Assembly (NCBI GenBank): GCA_963815325.1
Contig: CAWFGG010000011.1
Span: forward strand, 1-64,000
Direction: 5' to 3'
Source of the DNA: JABDII01 sp963815325
GTDB lineage: Bacteria > Gemmatimonadota > Gemmatimonadetes > Gemmatimonadales > GWC2-71-9
Length of the DNA: 64,000 nt
The translations under genes and the position numbers were made by a program. The stretch's first letter is position 1; each line of letters opens with the position of its first letter. Shown here one piece after another: positions 8,622 through 15,527 of the stretch. The notes under the pieces are model-generated. The model was given only the letters and a program-made list of their open reading frames with translations. It was not told the origin of the DNA and searched no databases.

Positions 8622-8918
8622 AACTCGGGCACGTTCCTGTGTCGTGACGCGCACTTGCATGCCGGCCGCTCCGAGCATGGCGATGAGCGTGTCGATACTG
8701 AAGCGCTCGATCTTGCCGCGGACGAGGTCACTCACGCGGGGCTGGGTCACGCCGAGGAGCTTCGCCGCTTGCACTTGCGTCAGGCCCCGGTCTTCAATGA
8801 GCGTGCTCAGCGCGATCATCAGATCGGCACGGACGCGGAGATTCTCCGCTTCCTCGGGCTCAAAGCCCAGGTCGCGAAAGACATTCTCACTCGCGCGGCG
8901 ACTCTTCTTCTTTGCCAT
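8616..8918 (-). CDS. XRE/HigA-like antitoxin
   Basis: 100 aa. A Cro/CI helix-turn-helix occupies the centre (LTQVQAAKLLGVTQPRVSDLVRG, about residues 45-67), preceded by a basic, lysine/arginine-rich start and ENVFRDLGFEPEEAENLRVR, the layout of the HigA2-like XRE antitoxins. It is the second gene of a toxin-first pair, 9 nt after the toxin. It should neutralise the toxin and repress the shared promoter at 9269-9297. The stop codon lies in the attC right box, so the cassette has no spare sequence at that end. Confidence 0.92.
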   Translation of the reverse strand: MAKKKSRRASENVFRDLGFEPEEAENLRVRADLMIALSTLIEDRGLTQVQAAKLLGVTQPRVSDLVRGKIERFSIDTLIAMLGAAGMQVRVTTQERARVA

Positions 8919-8927
8919 CGTTTCCTC

Positions 8928-9263
8928 CTAACGATCTCGCCGGAGCGCTCGCACCTGCGCTAGTCGCTGCTGGGCAGGTTCGATGTCCGTTCTTGGGGTG
9001 CGCTGGGTCCGCTTCTCGAACGCATGCAGGACGTAGACCGCCTCCGCGAACTTTGCGACGTAGAACACCCGATGGGCGGTGCCCGTGTGGAGTCGGATCT
9101 CGGAGACCCCAGGCCCCACCGCGCTCATGGGCTTCCAGTCGTCCGGCATCAGGCCCAGTTGGACGCGCCGCAACTGATAGCCAGCTTGGCGCCGCGCGTT
9201 GACGGGAAACGCACGCAGATCGTCGAGGGCTGAGCCCACCCAGTGGAGCGGCTTGTCCGTCAT
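8928..9263 (-). CDS. HigB/Gp49-like (RelE-superfamily) toxin
   Basis: 111 aa of the phage-derived Gp49-like / DUF891 family. MTDKPLHWVGSALDDLRAFP opens the fold; the core GVSEIRLHTGTAHRVFYVAKF and VYVLHAFEKRTQRTP carries the usual basic residues of RelE-type ribosome-dependent mRNA interferases. Toxin-first order with an XRE partner is typical of HigBA. The gene opposes the direction of the other cassette genes and has its own promoter (9269-9297), from which the transcript would start at about the ATG. Confidence 0.92.
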   Translation of the reverse strand: MTDKPLHWVGSALDDLRAFPVNARRQAGYQLRRVQLGLMPDDWKPMSAVGPGVSEIRLHTGTAHRVFYVAKFAEAVYVLHAFEKRTQRTPRTDIEPAQQRLAQVRALRRDR

Positions 9264-9268
9264 AGTCC

Positions 9269-9297
9269 AATATATAAGTAGAGATATATTCGGTCAA
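9269..9297 (-). promoter_or_regulatory. Toxin-antitoxin promoter and operator
   Basis: On the minus strand, TTGACC (9297-9292) and TATATT (9274-9269) are separated by 17 nt, a near-consensus sigma-70 promoter. The arms AATATAT (9269-9275) and ATATATT (9284-9290) form a perfect 7-bp inverted repeat overlapping the -10 and spacer, a likely operator. The -10 ends only 5 nt before the ATG complement (9261-9263), so the mRNA would be leaderless. Confidence 0.65.
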
Positions 9298-9302
9298 GAG
9301 TT

Positions 9303-9410
9303 GCCTAGCCACCGCGTGCAGTGGCCGGGCCTTGCTGGTGTACAAAGGAAGTCGTTGATGAGTGCGTAGGCGGGTGAGACGGCCCGCCACTGACGCGGGA
9401 TTCGTCAGCC
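9303..9410 (+). other. attC site (long type)
   Basis: Left box GCCTAGC (9303-9309), then CACCGCGTGCAGTGGCCGGGCC. The right arm GGCCCGCCACTGACGCGGGATTC ends at GTCAGCC (9404-9410). The arms pair as GCGTGCAGTGGCCGGGCC against GGCCCGCCACTGACGC, leaving single unpaired G and C bases, as extrahelical bases do in attC hairpins. 108 nt. The same structure recurs at 10841 and 12795. Confidence 0.75.
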
Positions 9411-9479
9411 TGCAGGCTGATGATGGCTTACATTGCGGCTACCAAGCATGCGCACACACCACTAACACCAAGGATCCTG

Positions 9480-9962
9480 ATGCCTAGCGAAACGCCCCCC
9501 CCGCGGCTTAACCCGTCTGACGAGACCATCCAGGCCGGTCCCACCACGGTGCGCTTCCTCATCACGGGCGAAGACTCCGGCGGCAGCATTGCGGTCTTCG
9601 AGTTCATGGTTCCAGCCGGCAAGCGCCTTCTTGCTCCCGCCCACTCACACGACCAGTACGAGGAGACGATCTACGGCCTGGATGGTGTAATCACCTTCAC
9701 AGTCGATGGAGTGCCCATCGATATTGGCCCCGGCCAGGCGCTGTGCATTCCCCGCGGGGCCGTCCACCGCTTTGACAACAACGGCAGCATGGATGTAAAG
9801 GGCTTCTGCGCGGCCACGCCAGCGCTCCTCGGCCCGGAGTTCTTCCGCGAGGCGGCCGCGATTTACGCGGAAGCGACAGCCGGTCCACCGGACCGCGCGA
9901 AACTCATAGACCTGATGCGTCGCAACGGCATTTCGCCCAGTGCTCCACCACCAGCCCCATGA
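9480..9962 (+). CDS. Cupin-domain protein
   Basis: 160 aa from the ATG at 9480 (MPSETPPPRLNPSDE). The frame is open to 9420, but the extra residues look non-conserved and begin close to the attC. Cupin motif 1 reads PAHSHDQYEETIYGLDG (two His and a Glu as metal ligands) and motif 2 GQALCIPRGAVHRFDN (third His). It is a single-domain cupin of the type annotated as quercetin-dioxygenase-like; the substrate cannot be told. Probably cytoplasmic. Cassette cargo between attC sites. Confidence 0.82.
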   Translation: MPSETPPPRLNPSDETIQAGPTTVRFLITGEDSGGSIAVFEFMVPAGKRLLAPAHSHDQYEETIYGLDGVITFTVDGVPIDIGPGQALCIPRGAVHRFDNNGSMDVKGFCAATPALLGPEFFREAAAIYAEATAGPPDRAKLIDLMRRNGISPSAPPPAP

Positions 9963-9986
9963 TCAGGTCGGCCCATGGCGTCCTGC

Positions 9987-10189
9987 CACTAACACGGACT
10001 TCATTGCGAGCAGCAGCGCAGACTGACGAACGCAAATATTCGTTGCGCTTGCAGTCGCCCCGGCGCTCACTGATCTGCCTCTCGTCGCGACGCCGCATAA
10101 TGAATGCTGCACCTGACGAGCGATTCATGGAAGCTCGCTGCGCTCGCATTTTGTTTGATTCGCTCGCAGGTTAGCTGAAGGCGTTAGGC
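9987..10189 (+). other. Probable attC site (long, about 200 nt)
   Basis: CACTAAC (9987-9993) and GTTAGGC (10183-10189) bound the interval between the cupin and the mazE-like gene. The left arm CATTGCGAGCAGCAGCGCAG can pair with CTCGCTGCGCTCGCA on the right, with mismatches. Longer than the other sites, so the exact left end is uncertain. Confidence 0.5.
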
Positions 10190-10222
10190 TGCCCCTTCCA
10201 ACTGCTTGCGCACGCCTCCGTA

Positions 10223-10243
10223 GGTAATTACATTGTGGTTACC
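10223..10243 (+). promoter_or_regulatory. Candidate mazEF operator
   Basis: Inverted repeat GGTAA (10223-10227) / TTACC (10239-10243) with an AT-rich centre, about 20 nt before the antitoxin GTG and overlapping a possible -10 (TACATT). AbrB/MazE-type antitoxins usually autorepress at such palindromes. Position and symmetry are the only evidence. Confidence 0.4.
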
Positions 10244-10261
10244 ATTTGTGGAGGCCCACCC

Positions 10262-10510
10262 GTGAAAACTCGCATCGTCCGTATCGGCAACTCGCAGGGT
10301 ATCCGGATCCCGAAACCGCTCCTGGAGCAGGCCGGCCTCGGCGAAGAAGTCGAGTTGCGTCTCGAGCCGGACGGGATCCTCCTTGCCGCCTCGTCTGCGC
10401 CCCGGGCAGGATGGGCCGACGCGGCACAGGCGATTCGGCAACGGGAAGGAGAGGGCGTCCTCGACGGGCTCGTGCCGACTGAGTTCGACGAGACGGAGTG
10501 GCAGTGGTAG
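10262..10510 (+). CDS. MazE/AbrB-type antitoxin
   Basis: 82 aa starting GTG (VKTRIVRIGNSQGIRIPKPL), with GGAGG 6 nt upstream. The N-terminus is a swapped-hairpin AbrB/MazE DNA-binding domain (IVRIGNSQGIRIPKPLLEQAGL). The acidic C-terminus (EFDETEWQW) is the toxin-binding tail, rich in D, E and W as in other MazE proteins. It overlaps the toxin gene by 13 nt, indicating translational coupling. It should neutralise the MazF-like toxin and bind the operator at 10223-10243. Confidence 0.92.
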   Translation: MKTRIVRIGNSQGIRIPKPLLEQAGLGEEVELRLEPDGILLAASSAPRAGWADAAQAIRQREGEGVLDGLVPTEFDETEWQW

Positions 10511-10836
10511 CCGCGTTGCCGCGTCGTGGTGATGTCTTCTTGGTCGCGCTTGATCCAACCCTCGGGCGCGAGATCAAGAAGACACGACCGTGCGTGATCG
10601 TGTCCCCGGATGAACTCAACGAACACCTGACGACGGTGATCGTCGCCCCGATGACGACTGGTCGCCACCCCTACCCATTTCGGGTGCCGTGTCGATTTCA
10701 GAAGCGTTCGGGCGTTGTTGTGCTTGACCAGCTCCGGACCGTGGACACCCGTCGCCTCGTCCGTCGCCTTGGCAAGCTTTCATCTCAGGCTGTCACGCAA
10801 TCGCTGGCGGTCCTCCAGGAGATGTTTGCAGCGTAA
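10498..10836 (+). CDS. MazF/PemK-type endoribonuclease toxin
   Basis: 112 aa from a GTG start inside the antitoxin gene. PRRGDVFLVALDPTLGREIKKTRPCVIVSP is the canonical PemK/MazF opening, with the RGD segment, the GxEixKtRP strand and R/T residues of the active site. VIVAPMTT and VVLDQLRTVD are the later conserved strands. Sequence-specific mRNA cleavage is the family activity. Second gene of the MazEF cassette; the attC begins 5 nt after its stop. Confidence 0.95.
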   Translation: MAVVAALPRRGDVFLVALDPTLGREIKKTRPCVIVSPDELNEHLTTVIVAPMTTGRHPYPFRVPCRFQKRSGVVVLDQLRTVDTRRLVRRLGKLSSQAVTQSLAVLQEMFAA

Positions 10837-10840
10837 GGCA

Positions 10841-10947
10841 GCCTAGCCCCCGCGTGCAGTGGTCGGGCCTTGCAGCTTTCAGCGGTGGTTGTTGACTAGT
10901 GAGAGGGCGGGCGAGACGACCCGCCACTGTCGCGAGATTCGTGACGC
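10841..10947 (+). other. attC site (long type)
   Basis: GCCTAGC (10841-10847) CCCCGCGTGCAGTGGTCGGGCC pairs with GACCCGCCACTGTCGCGAGATTC and the box GTGACGC (10941-10947). 107 nt, the same architecture and near-identical arms as the site at 9303. Confidence 0.75.
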
Positions 10948-10977
10948 GGCAGCTGGAAACTTCTGAGGAGATCAACC

Positions 10978-11484
10978 ATGAGAACGAGTTCCCTACTTGC
11001 CGTTGCCACACTAGTTGTGGCGTGCCTGACCGGCTGTGCCCCATCTGAGTCGGGCGAGGCAGCAATGGGTGCGCAAGCGGCGGCGAACGTGACGGAAGTG
11101 CCAGAGTATTTCCTGTTGCGACCGGAGGTCGAAAAGGCGTACGGGTACACGCATGCAGTGAAAATCGGCGATGACCTCAAGATCTCGGGCGCCGTGAGCA
11201 TGGATGACAATGGCAACCCCACCGCCATTGGCGACCTGGAACAGCAGATGAAAAATGCCTACTCGGATCTGGACCAGGTCCTGACACACTACGGCTACAC
11301 TTTTGATGATGTAATCGTGGAGAACGTCTTTACGACCGACATGGCGAAGTTTCTCGAGGTTGCGGCATATCGGGCTTCCATCTACACCAAACACTTTCCG
11401 ACAGGATCGTGGCTCGAGGTCAAAGGGCTCGCTCTCCCTGAGTTCATGATCGAAATCGAGCTGGAAGCACATAGATCCAGATAG
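10978..11484 (+). CDS. RidA/YjgF-family lipoprotein
   Basis: 168 aa. Signal peptide with lipobox LTGC (residues 17-20), then a RidA fold: AVKIGDDLKISGAVSMDD, LEQQMKNAYSDLDQVLTHYGYTFDDVI, VFTTDMAKF and FPTGSWLEVKGLALPEFMIEIE. Cytoplasmic RidA proteins deaminate reactive enamines or imines; the usual catalytic arginine (in the IE-x-xAR-type ending) is not evident here, and export as a lipoprotein is unusual, so the activity is open. GAGGAG lies 8 nt before the ATG. Cassette cargo. Confidence 0.85.
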   Translation: MRTSSLLAVATLVVACLTGCAPSESGEAAMGAQAAANVTEVPEYFLLRPEVEKAYGYTHAVKIGDDLKISGAVSMDDNGNPTAIGDLEQQMKNAYSDLDQVLTHYGYTFDDVIVENVFTTDMAKFLEVAAYRASIYTKHFPTGSWLEVKGLALPEFMIEIELEAHRSR

Positions 11485-11586
11485 GCTGCTGGCATGCCGT
11501 ACCTACCGCCTCCGCCCGTTCACCTACCTGCCCAGAGCTGCGGAGGCGGGCAAGCCGGCCCGCCACTGACACGGGATTCACTAGCC
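11480..11586 (+). other. Probable attC site (long type, diverged left arm)
   Basis: The right arm GCCGGCCCGCCACTGACACGGGATTC and box ACTAGCC (11580-11586) match the long-type sites. The left arm has diverged and overlaps the stop of the RidA-like gene. The implied length (about 107 nt) equals the better copies. Confidence 0.5.
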
Positions 11587-11881
11587 CGCAATCAACCAGC
11601 ATCTGTTCGTGTCGCCGCACTAGCGCGCTACAATGTCCAAGAGACGGGTGTGGTTGCTGTTCAGTTCGTCGCAGGAGCCTACTCAGCCACGTTGAGTGTG
11701 CAGCCCATGAGCGGGGTGCAATCAGACTACCAGGAGCCGCTCATATCGGTTGCGCGTGAAGTGCCGAGTCGCCTGCCGTAGTTCAGGGGCGTGGTCGCCG
11801 GCTACTACCGGCTTGCGCCGGCGGGTGGGTCGGCCGCAGCTTACGCGCTGCCCGTCAGGCGGACGAGAGGAGATCCATGTG
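11587..11881 (+). other. Non-coding interval with degenerate attC-like right half
   Basis: No convincing gene. A 95-codon open frame (11494-11781) crosses the attC and resembles nothing. GCCGGCGGGTGGGTCGGCC followed by CCCGTCAGGC (to 11860) looks like the right arm and box of a worn recombination site. The next gene's ribosome-binding site (GAGAGGAGA) follows. Confidence 0.35.
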
Positions 11882-12259
11882 ATGGCACGTGTCCTTCGAG
11901 CCCGCTCCGTGCTGGCGGTGCATGACGTGGCACGCCCCACGCGCTACTACGTCGACGCGCTCGGCTTCATCGAAGATCCGATCAGCGCTCCCGGCTGGAG
12001 CTTCCTCTCCAAGGACCCTTGCTTTCTCATGTTGGGAGAGTGTCGCGACGAAGTGCCTGCGGCTGCCATCGGAAACCACGCGTGGTTCGTCCATCTGCTC
12101 GTGGATGACGTCGATACCTACCACCACGAGGTGCGAGCGCGGGGTGCCGAGGTGGTCACTGCCCCCACGAATCGCGCGTACGGCCTCCGCGAGTTCATCC
12201 TCCACACTCCGGATGGTCATCGGCTGGTCATTGGGCAGTCCATCGCCGATCCCGGCTAA
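11882..12259 (+). CDS. VOC (glyoxalase/bleomycin-resistance-like) protein
   Basis: 125 aa. MARVLRARSVLAVHDVARPTRYYVDALGF starts the first beta-alpha-beta-beta-beta half; HAWFVHLLVDDVDTYHHEVRARGAEV the second; GLREFILHTPDGHRLVIGQ is the typical ending with the metal-ligand position Glu in REF. Likely a cytoplasmic dimer; substrate not predictable. The ATG at 11882 is preferred because of GAGAGGAGA upstream; the ATG at 11878 is out of frame and stops at once. The TAA stop is part of the following GGCTAAC box. Confidence 0.88.
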   Translation: MARVLRARSVLAVHDVARPTRYYVDALGFIEDPISAPGWSFLSKDPCFLMLGECRDEVPAAAIGNHAWFVHLLVDDVDTYHHEVRARGAEVVTAPTNRAYGLREFILHTPDGHRLVIGQSIADPG

Positions 12260-12276
12260 CCACCGCGTGCGGGAGA
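12255..12276 (+). other. Truncated attC left half (long type)
   Basis: GGCTAAC followed by CACCGCGTGC matches the left arm of the sites at 9303 and 10841. It then breaks off into the leader of the DUF1697 gene, with no right arm. Confidence 0.5.
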
Positions 12277-12282
12277 CAACGC

Positions 12283-12813
12283 ATGGCACTCGTAGTTCTG
12301 CTGAGAGGGGTCAACGTCGGCGGTCACAGGACCTTCCGGCCATCGATCCTGGCCAAACAACTGAAGCACCTCGATGCCGTCAACATCGGCGCGGCGGGCA
12401 CCTTCGTGATCCGGCAACCAATCACCCAGACAGAACTCCGTGCCGAGTTGACACGCAGGCTTCCCTTCGATGCCGAGATCATCATCTGCCAGGGCCGCGA
12501 GATCGTCAGGCTGACGTCGCAGAATCATTTCGCGGACCTACCGATAGGACCCGACATCGTCCGCTTCGTGAGCGTCCTGTCCAAACGTCCTCGCTCGGCA
12601 CCGTCGATCCCACTGCGCTTCCCTTCCAGCGGGAAGTGGCTGCTGAAGATTGTCGCAAGAGACAACCGGTTCGTGTTCGGCGCGTACCGCCGCCACATGA
12701 AGGTCATCAGCTACCTCGGCACGTTCGACCGCCTCTTTGGGGTCCCAGTCACCACGCGCAACTGGAATACCATCACCGCGATCGCCAAGGTATTGGGTAA
12801 CGGAGAATCGTGA
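12283..12813 (+). CDS. DUF1697 family protein
   Basis: 176 aa. The start VVLLRGVNVGGHRTFRPSILAKQL, the GAAGTFVIR segment and the end KVISYLGTFDRLFGVPVTTRNWNTITAIAKVL are the conserved marks of DUF1697 (usual length about 180 aa; function unknown; often on mobile DNA). The final codons (GNGES) overlap the left box of the next attC-like site. RBS GGGAGAC lies 6 nt before the ATG. Confidence 0.9.
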   Translation: MALVVLLRGVNVGGHRTFRPSILAKQLKHLDAVNIGAAGTFVIRQPITQTELRAELTRRLPFDAEIIICQGREIVRLTSQNHFADLPIGPDIVRFVSVLSKRPRSAPSIPLRFPSSGKWLLKIVARDNRFVFGAYRRHMKVISYLGTFDRLFGVPVTTRNWNTITAIAKVLGNGES

Positions 12814-12904
12814 TGGCAGGAGCTGGGGCCTTGGGCCGGCACGAGGGGCCCACGCTCGGCCTGGCGGGGCTGGGGACCCGCCACCGGCGCGGAATTCCTT
12901 AGGC
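12795..12904 (+). other. Probable attC site (long type)
   Basis: GGGTAAC (12795-12801), then GGAGCTGGGGCCTTGGGC, resembling GTGGTCGGGCCTTGCAGC of the site at 10841. The right arm GGGGACCCGCCACCGGCGCGGAATTC ends in CTTAGGC (12898-12904). 110 nt, same length class. Last good copy of the run. Confidence 0.55.
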
Positions 12905-12906
12905 CC

Positions 12907-13005
12907 ATGGGGATCGACACCGCCGAAGCGAATGCCCTGTTCGGTGCGCCGCGCATCACGCTCGATGAGTGGTTCACGCTACCCCACGGGGGCGGCGCCC
13001 ACTGA
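12907..13005 (+). CDS. Short ORF or gene fragment
   Basis: 32 codons directly after the attC-like site, beginning MGIDTAEANALFGAP and ending LPHGGGAH. It reads like protein sequence but matches nothing I know. There is no clear ribosome-binding site. It may be the tail of a lost cassette gene. Confidence 0.2.
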   Translation: MGIDTAEANALFGAPRITLDEWFTLPHGGGAH

Positions 13006-13049
13006 CTCGGCGACCAACGCGCCGCCACGCAGGCTGGAGCGGCGCGGAA

Positions 13050-13556
13050 TCAGCCCCCGCCTCCGAGGCGCCCTTGCTCCTCATCTTTAGTGAGCCCGGT
13101 CTCGCCCGCGCCCTCCCCGGCCTCGAGCAGGTCCCGGTCCCCCGCCCTCCTGGCCAGGGCCAGCGCGCCTGCAGCGGAGCCGGCGCCGGCTACTGCGAAC
13201 ACCGGGCCCAACACCACCAGATTCTTCACGAACGCGGGGTCCTCGGCGAGGGCCACGACGGTGACGAAGATCGCGGACAGCAGGAACCCACCGGCCGCCC
13301 CCCAGGCTGCGAAGCGCGGAAGGGACATCTGGTCGAACCGGCGACGGCCCTCGACAATCCCGAGCACACCAGAGAACGTGACACCGGCAACAAAACCGAA
13401 CGCGCCAAACCCGAGCGGATACGGGACGTCGGCGCCGGTACTCCCGGTTACCAGCAGCAGCCCCAGCAGCATGACCATGCCCGCCCCGAACCATGCTATC
13501 GCCCAGGCTAGGCCCATCCCGATGGCGCCGCGAATGCGTCTCAGCCACTTGCTCAC
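13050..13556 (-). CDS. Hypothetical membrane protein (four helices)
   Basis: 168 aa with four hydrophobic stretches: about residues 12-36, 47-66, 83-104 and 113-135. Then a basic and acidic soluble tail (ARRAGDRDLLEAGEGAGETGLTKDEEQGRLGGGG). Unrecognised family. It lies opposite to its neighbours between the last attC-like site and a broken small ORF. Inner-membrane location is inferred from hydrophobicity only. Confidence 0.6.
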   Translation of the reverse strand: MSKWLRRIRGAIGMGLAWAIAWFGAGMVMLLGLLLVTGSTGADVPYPLGFGAFGFVAGVTFSGVLGIVEGRRRFDQMSLPRFAAWGAAGGFLLSAIFVTVVALAEDPAFVKNLVVLGPVFAVAGAGSAAGALALARRAGDRDLLEAGEGAGETGLTKDEEQGRLGGGG

Positions 13557-14187
13557 TCCTGCCTCCGGATCAGTGCGCCTGCTGGTGAGGGTGTATTACT
13601 GCTGGTCCGCGAGTACTTCGCGTACTCTCGCCTCGGCCCGGTCGATGAAGCTGAGGTAGCCTGCCCCCGGCGACCACAACGAGAATGGCCGCCGTTCCGA
13701 GTAGCGCGGCCCGCCACCGGCGCGTGGTGAACGGTCCCAGCCGAGGGCGCCCTCAGGTTCGGGGATCCGATTGTCAAGTACTTTGAATCACAAAGTTAGC
13801 GCCTCGTTTCCCAAGGGGCAAGCGACTCCACGCCGCGGCCTCCAGGCTCGGCGGCCGCCGACCAGCTTCCGGGTCCGGCGACGGGGCCTTGCCGAGCCCC
13901 GCGGATGCCGTTGTTTTTGTGACGGGGCGAGCCCGGATGTTCCGCCACCCCACGGGATCCACTTGCGACAGCCGGAGCAGGAGGAGGTTCGGAGCGCACA
14001 TGCCTCAGTCGTCGAGCCTCATTCCCACTTTGACCGCGTTGGCGGCACCGGCCGCGGCCGCCGTGAGCCTGACCGCGTTACGTCCACGTGTCCGACCCGA
14101 CCTGAGGCAAAGCCGACGCCTCCTCGTGGTGGTGGGGGCCACGATTCGAGGCTGCAAGAACACCGACATCGCGCACGAGTGGACGCC
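13557..14187. other. 631-nt interval: broken small ORF and repeat fragment
   Basis: On the minus strand RRWRAALLGTAAILVVVAGG (about 13715-13655) continues in another frame as GYLSFIDRAEARVREVLADQQ and a stop near 13600. It looks like a small membrane-anchored protein with one frameshift and no start. GCGCGGCCCGCCACCGGCGCG (13705-13725) resembles the right arm of the long attC family. The rest (13770-14187) is an open frame upstream of the acetyltransferase with no recognisable content. Confidence 0.35.
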
Positions 14188-14979
14188 ATGAAGGTTGACA
14201 CGTACCTCACCCGCATCCAGTACAGCGGCTCGCGCGAGCCCACAGCGGAGACTCTGATCCAGCTCCATCGGGCGCATATGCTCTCCGTCCCCTTTGAGAA
14301 CCTCGACATTCCCCTGGGTACCCCGATTACCCTCTCCCTTCCTTCACTCTACGACAAGATCGTTCGGAGGCGGCGGGGAGGTTTCTGTTACGAGCTGAAC
14401 GGACTGTTTGGGTGGCTACTGGAGCAACTGGGCTTTCAGGTCACGATGCTGTCAGCACGAGTGTATCAGGGCACCGAGCCGGGGCTCGAGTTCGATCATC
14501 TGGTGCTGCTCGTGGAGGCGGGCGACCGCCTGCTGGCGGACGTAGGCTTCGGGGATTCCTTTCTGGAACCTCTTCCGCTCGAGGTGGACCAGGAGACCGT
14601 ACAGCTCGGAACCGCATACCGATTGAGAGGGTTGGACTCTGAGCGGGAACTGCAGCGACGGCGACAGTCTGACTGGGAGCCACAATACGCCTTTTCCTTG
14701 ACTCCGCGCCGACTGTCCGAGTTTCATGCCATGTGTCGCTTTCAGCAAACATCGCCGGAGTCTGTTTTCACTCAGAAGACGGTCTGCTCGCTGGCAACCC
14801 CGAACGGCCGCGTTACTCTGTCGAATGGTCGTCTGATCGTGACGAGAGCGGGTCAGCGCGAAGAAAGGGATGTGGCGGATGAAGAAGAGTACCGTGCAGT
14901 GCTGCACGAACACTTCAGCATCACCCTTGCAGAAGGGGCACGAGTGGGGCACCTCTTGGCCCCGCGGCTGCCCTCCTAG
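14188..14979 (+). CDS. nat: Arylamine N-acetyltransferase
   Basis: 263 aa. The Cys-His-Asp triad is intact: C67 in RGGFCYELN, H104 in EFDHLVLL and D118 in ADVGFGD. The P-F-E-N-L-D motif and length match bacterial NATs, which transfer acetyl from acetyl-CoA to arylamines and hydrazines in the cytosol. The open frame extends to 13771, but the ATG at 14188 begins the family-conserved start (MKVDTYLTRIQYSG). The next gene starts 17 nt after the stop, so they may be co-transcribed. Confidence 0.95.
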   Translation: MKVDTYLTRIQYSGSREPTAETLIQLHRAHMLSVPFENLDIPLGTPITLSLPSLYDKIVRRRRGGFCYELNGLFGWLLEQLGFQVTMLSARVYQGTEPGLEFDHLVLLVEAGDRLLADVGFGDSFLEPLPLEVDQETVQLGTAYRLRGLDSERELQRRRQSDWEPQYAFSLTPRRLSEFHAMCRFQQTSPESVFTQKTVCSLATPNGRVTLSNGRLIVTRAGQREERDVADEEEYRAVLHEHFSITLAEGARVGHLLAPRLPS

Positions 14980-14996
14980 GGGGGAGGGCAACCTTT

Positions 14997-15389
14997 ATGA
15001 CGAGAAGAGAACGCAGCGCCGAGTTGGCCGTAGGCTGGATCGAGGCGTGGATCAGGATGGACATGGAATGGCTCCGGCAGCACCTGGTGCCTGACTTCGT
15101 CCACATCAGCCCGTTCGGGAGACTCGAAGGCCGTGACGAGTACCTGGCCGCGGTCGAGCCCATGGCGCGGAAGAGCGTCATGGAGCTCACCGTCAAGGAT
15201 GTGATCGCCAGCGGAAACCAGGCCGCGGTATGGTTCCAGAACCGAACCCCCAACGGGATCGTCGAATCCTGCGACTGGGTCCGTGTCGAGAACGACCTGA
15301 TCACAGAGATCAGGTCGTTCTATGACAGTGCTGTCATCCGGAAGGTTCTGTCGCCGACCGACCAAGAGACGCTCGACGGTTCGTACTAG
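14997..15389 (+). CDS. NTF2-like (SnoaL) protein
   Basis: 130 aa, cytoplasmic. Cone-like alpha+beta fold pattern: helix GWIEAWIRMDMEWLRQHLVPDFVHISPFGRLEGRDEYLAAV, then strands ELTVKDVIASGNQAAVWFQNRT and CDWVRVENDLITEIRSFYD. Strong RBS (GGGGGGAGGGC) 6-7 nt before the ATG. Function in the family ranges from cyclase or isomerase to binding; nothing more specific can be said. Follows the NAT gene by 17 nt. Confidence 0.82.
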   Translation: MTRRERSAELAVGWIEAWIRMDMEWLRQHLVPDFVHISPFGRLEGRDEYLAAVEPMARKSVMELTVKDVIASGNQAAVWFQNRTPNGIVESCDWVRVENDLITEIRSFYDSAVIRKVLSPTDQETLDGSY

Positions 15390-15527
15390 CCACGTGATTT
15401 GTGGACCGGCCAGCGATGATGCACATTGGGGTCACTCCACGTCGACCGCGAGGTGTCGAGACACTCGGCATGGGCAGGAGGTACGTGGCGAGCCCGTAGA
15501 GCCGATCTGATTTCGAGGAGCACTGCC

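Noticed and set aside
11494..11781. 95-codon open frame after the RidA-like gene
   Set aside because: It runs through the attC-like right arm and has no ribosome-binding site or conserved pattern.
1..12904. CRISPR array as explanation for the repeats in the first 13 kb
   Set aside because: Repeats are 0.5-2 kb apart, differ from one another and flank genes; there are no regular spacers or cas genes.
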